NCBI GenBank assembly: GCA_903813345.2
Contig: CAIIXF020000002.1
Span: 16,871,467 to 16,935,466 of the forward strand
Origin: Owenia fusiformis
Lineage: Eukaryota; Annelida; Polychaeta; Sabellida; Oweniidae
Direction of reading: 5' to 3'
DNA length: 64,000 nucleotides
Part shown: one piece after another, positions 24,901-33,815 of the stretch
Numbering within the stretch: position 1 is the first letter of the stretch
Layout: every line of letters begins with the position of its first letter
Translations under genes and position numbers: made by a program
The notes under the pieces: generated by a model
Database searches by the model: none
Told to the model about the DNA's origin: nothing
The model's input: the letters and a program-made list of their open reading frames with translations, nothing else

Positions 24901-27900
24901 CGGGCCCTACAATTTCACCCCCCTTCACCCCCTTCAGCCTCCCCCAGAGACCATATCCCAACATTATCAGGCCCCACCATTTCACCCCCTCCCTCTCAGG
25001 CCCCATTCCCTTAGTCACAATCCAATTACATTAAACCCTTCTCAGGTGAAAAATGAAGAATTTCCATAACATTTTAAAACCTATTTAGATAATTGATATG
25101 CATTTTGATTTTCTGTTTTCTGTACAATAATTCTTCAAAGGAAAGTGTGTAACATGATCATGATAAATCGTGTTTTTGAAAATCTTATTTAAGTATCCTG
25201 GGGTACATATACATATAGTTATACATTAATGATCATTCAATACACAATAGAAATGTCTATTTTCAGCTCCAGTCTGTACAACATCTTGAGTGGTCTCTAT
25301 GCTGTGTTTATCATTATAATTGGAGTTGTCTTACCTATTGGGGAGATATTTGCTGAGAGAATCACTGCAAACTACTTTGAGGTAAAATATAATACCATGT
25401 ACATCAGATAAAGCTTCAATGTACTCTTGAAAGATAAGTTAATTTTACCATGCTTGAGATATAAAAAAATAGTTTTTTAAACTACATATGAGAAAATGGA
25501 AAAAAATTGAAAGGCATAACTGTAATTGATTGTCTATTGTTTTCCCTTAGAAAATGTGTGTGCATAAACGAAAGTGTCAAACAAACAAATACAAATGTGT
25601 GTCAATATGTGACACATATATAAGTTTCAATTATTAATAAACCCTGAGAAAATATATGTCAAATACAAATACAATTTAACTCCCGTTAAATGTGTGTAAA
25701 TAAAATTATATATTTAAATAAACCATAACAAATGATAATGCGTGTCATTCTTATTTTTATGTGCATCAACATCTTAAAACAAATACTGAATACAACTATT
25801 TATTCATGACAAAAGCACCCTATCAAATTAGTAGCTACTTTCATATACTTATGTCAATGTAACATAAACATTAAAACCTTCGCACTGTTGTCTATTAATT
25901 CATTTGACATACAAGTCATGATAACTTTTGTAATTTAATAGTAAGCTAACACAGGGCTTAATGTGCTATAACCTTGCAAGATGCCAGATTGATCTCTAAA
26001 AGTATTAAATTCCAATTTTCCTCAGCTGTCTGAGGACGAACATTGATTGTTCTAAAGTGGGGGAGAGTGTAACAGCTTTATTTTGAATATGTTATCTTAA
26101 TGTTTCCTAAGCATTTTGGGGTCCTGCCAGATGTGTATATTTGTCATAGCATATTAGGGATTTATATTGTCTTTATCTTAGGATTTTGATGAAAAATGAA
26201 AAATTGAAATATTATTTCTAGTGACTTTTAATTGAGTGATTATCAATTTTTCCACAAAAATTATTAAACAAAGCATTAAGTTTTGGGTTTTAAGATTAAG
26301 ACTTATTGTCAAGATAATTTTGAGAATTTAGAGTATTGTTATATAGAAAAAGTCAAAAAGAAACTACTGCTTACATATGAAAAAACTTGGAATGATTTAG
26401 TACACAAGAAACCAAAATTAAGAACATATGTCAAATTCAAAACCTCATACAAAACTGAGTCATATTTATTGCTAAATTTATCTAAGTTGGAACGATCTTT
26501 AATTGCACAATTACGTATGGGAATTTTACCACTGGAAATTGAAACAGGCAGATTTAGAAATGAAAAATTGGAAAATAGAAAATGTACTTTATGTAAATCT
26601 GGCAACATTGAGGATGAGGAACATTTTATTTTTAATTGTACATTTTATAAGGAAATAAGGAAAACATATTTACAAAATCACCAAATTTTTGAAGAAACAG
26701 AATCAACTACGGATCGAAAGTTTCAGTATTTATTTGAAAAAATGCCTAGGCAAGCTGCTCATTTTGTTAAACTTTGTTATTTTAAAAGAAGAAATGCCAT
26801 TTATAATGTAAATTGAATTTAACTGCATGTATGTGTCTAAGAAATTCATGCTAGTATTTTTAAAATTGTTTGTTATGAATCTAATTGTAATTTTTAACAT
26901 TAGTGGTTGATAAGCCCAAGTGGGCTGGGTTGCTTTTTATTACTTTTCTTTTGTATTGTATTGTATTGCATTGTATTGAACCTACCACTGTAAATAACAA
27001 TAAAACTAAACTAAACTAAACTATTGACATTGGAATGACATTGAAGGTGGACTCTTAAGTTGGACTTTATTTTCATATATTTCCAATTATATCTCTAATG
27101 ATTCGTGGTTTCCCTGTGAAGCACTTCAGTTGATTGCTGTCTGACATTTGCTGGATGATATTATTACACAATATGATGATTCATAGCTTTTGTCACATAG
27201 TCACGCCTCCAGTACACTCTATATTAGTTCTGTTATTATAATTATTAATTATAACCATTAAGATGGATAAGGCCCTCACAAATAAATGTATGTTTTGGCG
27301 CAGAATGTCTGTTCATCGCAAAACCTCCCTGCTCATTAGTACAAGTCAGACTAAACTGACAGTAAGAAACTGAAAAATAGAATGAAGTATTTATAATGAA
27401 AAATTAAAACAGTTAAACATTGGAATAAAATGAAAAAAACTTTACTTATAAAGTGGGGAAGAGTCTAGCTATATTTTGAATATGTCATCTTAATGTTTCC
27501 GAAGCATTTTTGGGTCCTGCCAGATGAAATATTTCTCTACTTGGGATCTGCCATCTCTTATAAAGAAAAAAGTCCCTAAACTCAATATGCAATGTAATGA
27601 AAATAAGGCGTTTGACATACAAAAGCTCTGATTTACTGTGGCCTGATTGCCAATCATTTGCATGGGATATAATACCACGATTATCTTAATATAACATTTA
27701 TAAAAGTATCATCTGAGAAGAAGGAAAGTCTGATATTAATATCCAAATGGTTGCCATGGCAACTGACTATATGTTCCTGTTACATTCAAGGAGGATTGGC
27801 TTCTTCCATTGCTTTGTAATATCTAGCCTAAAGTGATGATCTAAGGAGCTCTGCCTTTTTGGCATAACATTGATATTAACATAAATTCATATTAGTATTC

Positions 27901-30900
27901 AATCAGTAAAAATCCTGGTTATAAACTCGCCATTGTTTCTTGATTATTTTTTTATTTTAAAATATTGCCCTGGTTGTTGAGACCACAATAAAGTATAGAA
28001 ACATTGACATGATAAAATGATAACTTAAATTTTGTTTTTTTGACAACACAATAGAATGTTGAGTTCATATAAAAGATTTTGTCATCAGAGTCTTAACTCC
28101 ACTTTTCTGATTATAGCTCCCATTATAAAAGTACATGGATGACTCATACTTTTCCTTATATTAAACATTGCGAGCTCGTATTGTCTTTTTCCTTTATGTT
28201 TCTATGGTTACACTTGAGTTTTTTCATAATATTCTGCACTTATTAGTTCGAGAATCCTAGAAACCATGGTTCCTTCTTTTTTGTGCGATTACACTAGTTA
28301 TGAGTTTGTATATGAGGGACCAAGTCAGAATATAATTTGTATGAATGTAATTGAATGAAAAGTGAGTTTTTATTTTGCTGAAGATGGGCTTTACAGTTTT
28401 CATTCCCATTGACATAGTTATCAGTTAAAAGAATTGTTTTTACATCTATTGTTAATATGCACTGAGTATCAAGTACAATCATATTATTTATGATGCATGT
28501 TTCTACATTTATTTACATGGACTGAGTTTTACAATCCTATTATTAACGTTGCAGGGTTTCTACATCTACTTATATGGACTGAGCATCATATTCCTGAGTT
28601 ACGTCTACATATACCTACTTCAGAATAACACTTGGAAGAGGGGACGCAAGAAAAGTCACTGTGACTCTCTTCTTGGGAAACCAAAATGGAAGAAGGTTGA
28701 GATCGATGAAGTCAGTAAAAACACTGGAAGTTTTTATCTCAGACTTGGAGCAGTAGGTTAGTGCTGCCATCTTTATGTTGAAAAAATCCACATTGATTTA
28801 GATTTGAAATATTTGACATTATTCTAAATCTGAATTTGGTTGAGCATGAAATGGAAATATTTCGGACACTTCATATATTTCTCCAGAATGATTCTTGATC
28901 ATATAATTTAACAGAATAAGAAGTAAAATGTTATTCATATTGGGCGAAATCAAGCAACCTCATTCAATTCTTCAGTTGCATTTACAAACACCGTAGCTAA
29001 AAATATAAGTGTTTTGGCTAGCATTCACAGCAGTCTGTAGTTAGTGATATGTTATGGTAGTTTGAAAAAGTGAGTTTGTAAAGGTTGGCAAGTACTTTTT
29101 TAAAAGGGGATTGTCTCACCAGTCACAATGGTATTTTATTTGAATAGTCTTACCAACTGACTGAGTAAACGGAGAAAATAGATCCCAAGCCATGTGTATG
29201 TCTCAATAATGTTCTGTTTATTTGCAGTGTTTGGTATTGCCAGTATGATACACGATGGCCTCTGGTTTGGACAGTTCTTTGAGCATGGCTTCCATTCTGA
29301 ATGTAATGAACTGATCCTTGGGATACGTCCGATTCTTCATCTTGTATTTACATTCATTCAGCTTTACTTTATATTCCTCAATTCTAAGGTAAGAACTAAT
29401 TATCGACTAATCATATTTCACCATGAAAACTAAATGACCAATCATATTTCACCATGAAAAGTTAATGACCATTATATTTTACTTTGAGTGTAGTGATTCT
29501 TGGGAAATCCCTTCCTCCATCTAACATTAACATTCATCCATCTTAACTATATTTGAATCATTAAGCTCTATAAAATCAGATAATGTTTATGGATTTAGAT
29601 ATGCAGATCAGAATTGAATACCATATTGTCACAAGAACACTAGTCTGTAGTCAGCAATCAAATTTGAATTAGAGCAACTGAAAAAAATACTTAAAATGGT
29701 ATCAGTTTCTTCATAATATATATAATTCTTCTGTCTCTGTCTCAAACTGACCTCATTGTTATATAACTCCAGATGTGTATACACAGATATAAGCACTTGG
29801 CAAGGTTTGGCCTAATGCACATGATCGCCACAAATATATGTGTATGGCTGAGAAATGTTATAAGGGAGACTGTGAGAGATGTACAGATATACCAGAGGTC
29901 CAACATAGCTGCTGTTGCCATGACAATAAACCAGACAGAGGCTAGTACAGTGACCTTTGAGAACATAACAGGTAAGAATAGTAACTTTTAAGGTAGGCTT
30001 TATAAAGCAAATTCTGCCTAATTAAATGTAGAGTTGGAGATATATGGTGATGAAATCACTAAGTAATATTTGTATTTGTGTAGTTTTTTTTGTTTACAAA
30101 TGTTTGATATTTGGGAAAATATGTAGGCTAATGGAAATAAAACCTTATTTGTATTTTTCAGAATCGCATCAACACACTGAGTGTGATCATCATGATATAT
30201 TTGGAGATGTTGTGGACAAGTCCTCTGCCTATCTCTACCCTTGTACCATAGTTTACAGTATTATATGCGCAGGTAAGAAATTGTATCATAGTTTGCCGTA
30301 TTATATGTGCAGGTTAGCAGTTGAACCATAGTTTACAGTCTTCTATGTGCAGGCATGTAATTGTTCCATTGTTTGCAGTATTTAATGTGCAGGTTTGTTG
30401 TACCATAGTCTTCGGTATTTTATGTGCAGGTAGGTACCATAGTTTGCAGTATTATATGGACCAACATTATTGAAACTGTTGTGCAAGCAATTGTAGCACA
30501 GTTAACTCTTAAGAAAATTGTGGAAAAATATTTTCAAAATATTTATTTATGTTTGGATCCCTGTACTTCCAGGTATCCTGTATGTTATCTGGCTAAACAT
30601 TGGCAAGACAATAGCGACATCTAGGGGTGTCCAATCGGAACAGATTGAACGAAAACTAGTGCTCCATGTCGACTGTAATGCCTCACATCGTGGCCTCTTC
30701 TGCGGCATCTTCATCCTTCTTGCCACTGTCATCACAATCATAACATTTCTTATCTTCATTAACAAGGCTGAGTACATCAACACTGCAGTTCTCATGGTTC
30801 ATATTATTGAGATTGTCATCTATATGTTGACGTCTATAGCTGTATTTGCAGCATGTAGTGCTATGAGGCACTTGTATTATGACTACTATAGGTATATAAC

Positions 30901-31345
30901 CCTAGACGAGATTCTATTGCTGGTATCGCAAACAGGGGTATTCCTTGCAGCGATTTTCAGTTTATTAGCTGCCATATATAGCTATGATACTATAGGTGGT
31001 GTGTTGATCTTGGCGACATCATGCCTTGTGTTGATACAGAGTGCCGCACAGACAGTTCTTGTATTGAGTGGATTACGACGCTTCACAGGTATCTCAGATA
31101 CAACACAAAGACCGGGGCGACAGTTTGTGACGTTTTTACTTGTTGCAAATGTGGCGCTGTGTGGACTTTGTATGATGGAGACAGTGAGGAGTAGTGTTAA
31201 TCCTGTACAACAAGAGTTCTATGGCTACTTGGTGTGGAGCATTATCCTTCATGTATCCATACCTCTACAAATCTTCTATAGATTCCATTCTGCCGTATGT
31301 CTTGCTAATATCTGGAAAAATGCCTACAAACCAAAGCAACTTTAA
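9901..31345 (+). CDS. Otopetrin-like proton channel, nine coding exons
   Basis: Exons (phase-consistent, GT-AG): 9901-10280, 23495-23730, 24695-24836, 25267-25381, 28555-28756, 29228-29388, 29773-29971, 30162-30272, 30573-31345; 2319 nt, 772 residues. Residues 1 to about 252 form a hydrophilic Pro/Ser-rich cytoplasmic tail with polyproline stretches. Hydrophobic segments follow from about 253 (SSLYNILSGLYAVFIIIIGV) to the C-terminus, fitting the 12-helix otopetrin fold. Family landmarks: FYLRLGAVVFGIASMIHDGL, LARFGLMHMIATNICVW, SAYLYPCTIVYSIICAG, and the C-terminal IFYRFHSAVCLANIWKNAYK. Otopetrins are proton-selective plasma-membrane channels used in acid sensing and biomineralising or vestibular tissues. 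The start is the first ATG of exon 1; an upstream non-coding exon is possible. AATAAA at 31363-31368 may be the polyA signal. Introns 4 and 8 hold exon-edge duplications. Confidence 0.9.
10404..10580 (+). repeat. GTCACCACCAC-family interspersed repeat, copy 1
   Basis: It begins with a GTCACCACCACAAGTGGTGAC palindromic end, then repeated TTTGGCATTCA/TGGTTGGTG phrases and CATCTGTAACAAATG. Related copies start at 22411 and 23911 and a fragment lies near 5162. It looks like a short non-autonomous DNA element; the right boundary is approximate. Confidence 0.55.
11073..11960 (+). mobile_element. TIR element with internal 162-bp minisatellite
   Basis: The ends TATCGTACCTAA (11073-11084) and TTAGGTACGATA (11949-11960) are inverted copies. 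After a GGGC-rich stretch, a unit of about 162 bp starting CTTGTCTACAGG is repeated at 11167, 11329, 11489, 11651 and 11819 (last one partial). The units are more than 95 percent alike by eye. No coding frame is supported. It is a non-autonomous element within otopetrin intron 1. Confidence 0.8.
12293..12346. repeat. Short perfect hairpin
   Basis: CATGGGCTTTCAA and TTGAAAGCCCATG flank a five-base loop, with further AT-rich matches (GATAAAATC / GATAAAAT) outside. It could be a very small foldback element; no function is evident. Confidence 0.5.
12361..12545 (+). mobile_element. GGCCCGTAGCCAG miniature element, copy 1
   Basis: It starts GGCCCGTAGCCAGG and ends in a GGGCTACG remnant, with G-rich runs. 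A second copy at 45605 is nearly collinear for about 140 bp. A short copy with complete TIRs is at 57821-57936 and a diverged copy at about 37381-37520. Confidence 0.65.
13446..14399 (+). mobile_element. GGCTCACACAG element, copy 1, rich in AGGTCA half-sites
   Basis: About 950 bp, nearly collinear with the copy at 15008-15946. It starts GGCTCACACAG and ends near GAGCACAGGACCGTGGGTCC. The 5' part has a GTCCGTCC simple repeat. The 3' part has TGACCT at 14110, 14121 and 14131 (spacers 5 and 4), AGGTCA at 14242 and 14249 (spacer 1) and at 14262, and AGGTCA at 13996 and 14007 (spacer 5). No coding capacity is convincing. Confidence 0.75.
14400..15007. other. Intronic spacer between the two GGCTCACACAG elements
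   Basis: AT-rich, with no gene and no clear repeat of its own. Confidence 0.4.
15008..15946 (+). mobile_element. GGCTCACACAG element, copy 2, rich in AGGTCA half-sites
   Basis: It starts with the palindrome GGCTCACACAGTGAGCC and an expanded (GTCCGTTG)-type microsatellite at 15044-15110. CTGTGTGAGC at 15915-15924 is the inverse of the start, so the TIR is about 10 bp. Compared with copy 1 it lacks about 65 bp near 15307 and one DR5. It keeps TGACCT at 15657, 15668 and 15678, AGGTCA at 15689, and AGGTCA at 15789, 15796 and 15809. Confidence 0.75.
15947..17323. other. Otopetrin intron 1, no recognised feature
   Basis: AT-rich sequence. I see neither an exon with family similarity nor a clear repeat here. 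Confidence 0.4.
17324..17701. repeat. Probable decayed interspersed repeat (CAGGGGTGTACTCCCATA type)
   Basis: It begins CAGGGGTGTACTCCCATA and ends near GTACCCACCCCCC, with several internal AAAAATCCCTAG phrases. The ends are only weakly inverted. It looks like an old non-autonomous element; boundaries are uncertain. Confidence 0.4.
17702..18836. other. Otopetrin intron 1, no recognised feature
   Basis: No gene is seen. A 17-bp phrase TTTCGTCACTCTGGGT recurs within 18020-18085 (TCTCGTCACTCTGGGT and TTTCGTCACTCTGGGT), a local duplication. Confidence 0.35.
18837..19063. mobile_element. Mariner/Tc1-type MITE with TA target duplication
   Basis: The ends CAGGGTGTCAAATAAATG... (from 18837) and its inverse ending at 19063 match over about 27 bp with a few differences. 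TA stands directly outside both ends (18835-18836 and 19064-19065), as expected for IS630/Tc1/mariner insertions. The element is 227 bp long with no coding capacity. Confidence 0.8.
19455..19660 (+). repeat. Two-copy tandem repeat of about 81 bp
   Basis: The phrase AGAGAGGGCAATTTATACAGAT...GGGAGAGGTGTT occurs twice in tandem, followed by an ACTGAGGTTTTACTGTG end. This end resembles the inverse of CAGTAAAACCTG at 34194, so it may be part of the same element family. Confidence 0.55.
20067..20131 (+). pseudogene. tRNA-Gly-like sequence in the partial element
   Basis: The A-box region GGTCTTGTGGTAGAATTCTCGC and B-box GAGGTCGAATCCCGC are as in tRNA-Gly-derived sequences. The anticodon arm is degenerate, so a functional tRNA is not expected. 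Confidence 0.55.
20067..20288 (+). mobile_element. Partial TTAA tRNA-bearing element with tRNA-Gly-like module (copy 3)
   Basis: From the tRNA-like module onward the sequence matches copy 2 (22950-23163) almost base for base: poly-T, ACTAAATGATTGTTCTTTG, ATATTGCGTTTTGGAGCG, then TTTAA at 20284-20288. A GTGCACTTTGTGC insertion precedes the end. The 5' half is not recognisable, although a GTCACGTGAC palindrome sits at about 19968, as in copy 1. Confidence 0.7.
20436..20998. mobile_element. Inverted-repeat structure B, perfect 32-bp arms
   Basis: 20436-20467 (GATACTCAGACCATCTCTGC...) and 20967-20998 are perfect reverse complements, and the similarity extends a few bases outward. The 499-bp interior has no gene. 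It shares its left arm region with structure A. Confidence 0.75.
20999..22410. other. Otopetrin intron 1, no recognised feature
   Basis: AT-rich; no exon or repeat boundaries are recognised. Confidence 0.4.
22411..22500 (+). repeat. GTCACCACCAC-family repeat, copy 2 (short)
   Basis: It begins TGTCACCACCACAAGTG and continues CATCTGTAACAAATGGCAGGTGGTGACATTTTGCACGTTA. The start and the internal GGTGGTGACAT are inverted copies, so this is a short internally deleted member. Confidence 0.6.
22668..23163 (+). mobile_element. TTAA-flanked miniature element carrying a tRNA-Gly-like module (copy 2)
   Basis: The left end TTAAAGCTGGACTACGCTCC and the inverse of the right end, TTAAACCTGCACATCGCTCC, are followed inward by AAACGCAAT on both sides, giving TIRs of about 30 bp with TTAA at both borders. 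The full-length body is collinear with copy 1 (5247-5764, opposite strand) and shares its 3' half with copy 3. There is no ORF. TTAA targets and a transposon-type TIR suggest mobilisation by a piggyBac- or Kolobok-type transposase. The enclosed tRNA-like module is as in SINEs, an unusual combination. Confidence 0.8.
22952..23017 (+). pseudogene. tRNA-Gly-like sequence inside the TTAA element
   Basis: GGTGTAGCGGTAGAATCCTCGC matches the tRNA-Gly D-arm/A-box and GGGTTCAAATCCCG is a good B-box. The acceptor ends (ACGG...CCGT) still pair partly. The loop where the anticodon should be (AGAGCAC) lacks U33, so this is a tRNA-derived promoter-like module, not a decoder. Confidence 0.6.
23911..24053 (+). 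repeat. GTCACCACCAC-family repeat, copy 3
   Basis: It begins ATGTCACCACCACAAGTGATGACAT and ends GGTGGTTACATTTTGCATGTTA, giving inverted ends as in the other copies. It lies in otopetrin intron 2. Confidence 0.6.
26054..27526. repeat. Direct repeats of about 78 bp bracketing the LINE fragment
   Basis: 26054-26133 and 27450-27526 are direct copies (AAAGTGGGG...CCTGCCAGATG) with about ten differences. They flank a 1.3-kb interval that contains the LINE remnant. They are too long for an ordinary LINE target duplication and may be two copies of another repeat or a segmental duplication. Confidence 0.7.
26283..26816 (+). pseudogene. 5'-truncated non-LTR retrotransposon (LINE), C-terminal ORF2 fragment
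   Basis: The 177-codon frame reads as the extreme C-terminal region of a LINE reverse-transcriptase protein: LIAQLRMGILPLEIETGRF, then a zinc-knuckle-like CTLCKSGNIEDEEHFIFNC and YKEIR. This region follows the RT domain in several animal LINE families. The RT and endonuclease domains are absent, so the copy is 5'-truncated as usual for LINE insertions. After the stop come TGTATTGTATTG repeats and an AATAAAACTAAACTAAAC tail ending about 27022, which suits a LINE 3' end. It sits in the sense direction in otopetrin intron 4. The ATG at 26283 is not a real start. The reading frame is intact over its length, so insertion is fairly recent. Confidence 0.75.
28441..28594 (+). repeat. Tandem copies of the start of otopetrin exon 5
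   Basis: The first bases of exon 5 (TTTCTACATCTACTTATATG at 28557) recur 57 bp upstream (28500-28526, 24 of 27 identical) and again, more diverged, at 28441-28471. The upstream copies lack the splice-acceptor AG in the right place. The true exon is the last of three units. Confidence 0.75.
30249..30465 (+). repeat. Minisatellite of the otopetrin exon 8 end including its splice donor
   Basis: The exon 8 end (ATAGTTTACAGTATTATATG, then CGCAG|GTAAGA) is repeated at 30289, 30329, 30369, 30406 and 30440 with units of 34-40 bp. Some copies keep possible donors: GTTAGC after 30314 and GTAGGT at 30430. Using them would extend exon 8 into in-frame stops. Confidence 0.8.
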
Positions 31346-32624
31346 AGGAGTATTCATTTTACAATAAATACAGTATAATGAAAACATGTATAAATCTAAT
31401 ATATGAAGCTTCAAATTCATTAAAATTAACATTTAATATCCCTCTGCCTCTATACACCCCAGATCTTTGTTTTTCTGTATTTTATGATGTACATGTTTTA
31501 TGCAAACATATACTGAGCCTAGTTCAATTATAACATTACCTTTTTAATTCAATACTTTTAGATCAATACTGTTGTGCAGTACTTATAGAACAATACTATT
31601 AGTGAAGGACTTTTAGAACATTATTTTTATTACAGCACTTTCAGTGCATTCTTTTGGAATAGTTCTTTTGTTACAATACATTTAGTATAGTACTTTAAAT
31701 AGTCTTGTTTGTACACAGTACTTTTAGTGCAATACTTTTGATACAGAACTTCTAGTACCATAATTTAAGTGCAGTACTTTAAGTATAGTACTTAACACTA
31801 TTTCTATTTTTTAACACTAATCTATATTGGTAAGCTTAAGGTAGACAGTATTTCATGTCATATTTCATCAAACCAAATTTTCATACAATCTAGGGCTATA
31901 TGGATTTATTTATCTGCTCACTTCTAAAGGGAACATTAAGTTTATATAATGTTGATCTTGTAATTCCCCAGTCTATGTAACAAGTGGCCTCAGTATTATT
32001 GATATTTATTGTTCAGTATAAACAGGGCAAATGGACCAAATTTTGAAATTATTTTAGCATATAATTCTGTTATCAGTTTTTTTTATCAGATTTGCATCAT
32101 AGTATTATGTAAGGTAAGGTCAGTAAATCCTTTATAAAGATCTGCATTAGGATTGATTGCAACAGCATATTTCACCAAATGAGTAATGTTAAATTGGTTC
32201 CGTGTCCAGATTTCAATAGAGAAAATCACTGCACGAACATTGAGGGGAACACTTTAAAAAGGGAAGGCAGAAAACGTTTTAGTCTTATTCAGCCACAAAT
32301 ATTATGTAATCAAATAGACACATTCGTTTTCTGACTTTTTGAATCTCAGAGTGGATTTGGGGATATTTAATTGAAAAGAGATTTTGAAAAAAGAAATTTG
32401 CCATATAAAGATACATAATATGTAGGAATCTCAAAAATTGTAAATACAATTATAATACCATGTGAACAAATTACAATTTATTTATACAACAATGTACATT
32501 ATATATACAATAAGTATACAATTATATATAGAATCTGACTTTTAGTACCATGTACTTTATCATGTATTTATTTACACAGTAGATCTTGGTGAATCATGTC
32601 ATTGAATCGAAGATACCATTTATA
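31346..32624. other. Otopetrin 3' flank with a degenerate TACTTTTAGT minisatellite
   Basis: AATAAA at 31363-31368 is 18 bp after the stop. From about 31555 to 31795 a degenerate unit of about 15 bp (AGTACTTTTAGTACAATACTT) repeats many times, perhaps in the 3' UTR or just after it. The remaining sequence is AT-rich with no gene. Confidence 0.55.
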
Positions 32625-33815
32625 TTAGAGAAGGGTCGGTCACGGTTCGGTTCGGTTCGGTACGATTCTCGGTTCTTGTCTCTCGGTTCGGTCGGTTCTT
32701 AAATCATATACTTAATAAGGTGGGCCTCATAAATTGCAATTGGTGCCACAAATATGGCAACATAAAAAGGTGTTTCACTTTTATTTTGTATTATTAGGGG
32801 ATATAATTTTATTTTCAATCTTATAGATGATCAATATGGAATGATGATAGCTGATAATCATTGAATATTTATGGAATTAAATAACTAGAATTGAACTATT
32901 TGTATGTGGCTATCAACAAGTTGCTTGCCCCGTGTTAGATGCAGGGAGGGATTCCTTTTTAAACTGGGTCTGGTTGGGTAAGACCTTTCAATATGTTTCC
33001 TCATGGCAGACAGTGTGTTTCCTGAAAACTAAAATTATATGGATAGCACAGATGTCCTTCAGTTGGGAATAATAGTGCAGTGGGCTAGGGGGTGTTTACC
33101 CAAATTCTCAACCTGACTTGGGACCTGAGGTAGGACACATGAAAAAGTGTATATATCAGTCATAAAAAATGTTACTATGAGTGGGTAATAGGAGGCAGTT
33201 ACAAGATAGGGAATGATTTGAAGTCTAATAAAGATCGCAGTCTTAATTTTTAAAATTAAAAAACTTACAAAAAGTTTCTATCACAAAAATTGGAAACCTG
33301 CAGCGTATTTCAATGTCGTGTTGCACAACCGACATAGGGTAGACGTATTCTCATCGTAGAAACCGAATACTTCCAAGCATCCAACTTAGGCATCGCGGGA
33401 AAAGGCTCTATTATGGTTTTACTAGCTCTTTGCCGACTTCGAAAACTGTCCGCCATTTTTAAAACACAAGTGTTTCCGCGCGAAATAAATTCACGCTGGC
33501 AAGTAGAATTATGTTCCCTCAAGACGTGGAAGAACAATGAAATATCCAAGGAAACGATTTTATTACCGTATGGATCGTTTAAAGTTGTTCAATTGTCGTT
33601 TAAATGGTACTTTCATTCGCTATTTAGATGAAATAGAGCTGTAATTATTTGCGCAAAAATTTCGTATTCATGTTACACTGCACGAAAATAAAGTATTTCC
33701 CCGGGAATGATGGAACCGTTTTGGACTCGGTTCTTGGTGATCAGACGGTCCCAGTAGAACCGTGAGGCCAAAAACCGCGGTTAATCGAACCGAACCGTAA
33801 CCGACCCTTCTCTAA
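32625..33815. mobile_element. 1.19-kb TIR element with GGTTCGG-iterated ends
   Basis: TTAGAGAAGGGTCGGT at 32625-32640 is mirrored exactly at 33800-33815. The similarity continues through CACGGTTCGGTTCGG / TACGGTTCGGTTCG. The TAGAGAAGGGT terminus resembles hAT-superfamily ends. The flanks ATTTATAT and ATTTTATA could be an eroded 8-bp target duplication. Internal open frames are short and unconvincing, so it is non-autonomous. Confidence 0.75.

Noticed and set aside
24779-25069. Pro-rich 96-codon frame overlapping otopetrin exon 3
   Set aside because: It is out of frame with the otopetrin coding exon and composed of CCCC-rich intronic text after the donor at 24837.
33310-33631. Opposing 70-80-codon frames in the 1.19-kb TIR element
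   Set aside because: They overlap on both strands and show no transposase motif.
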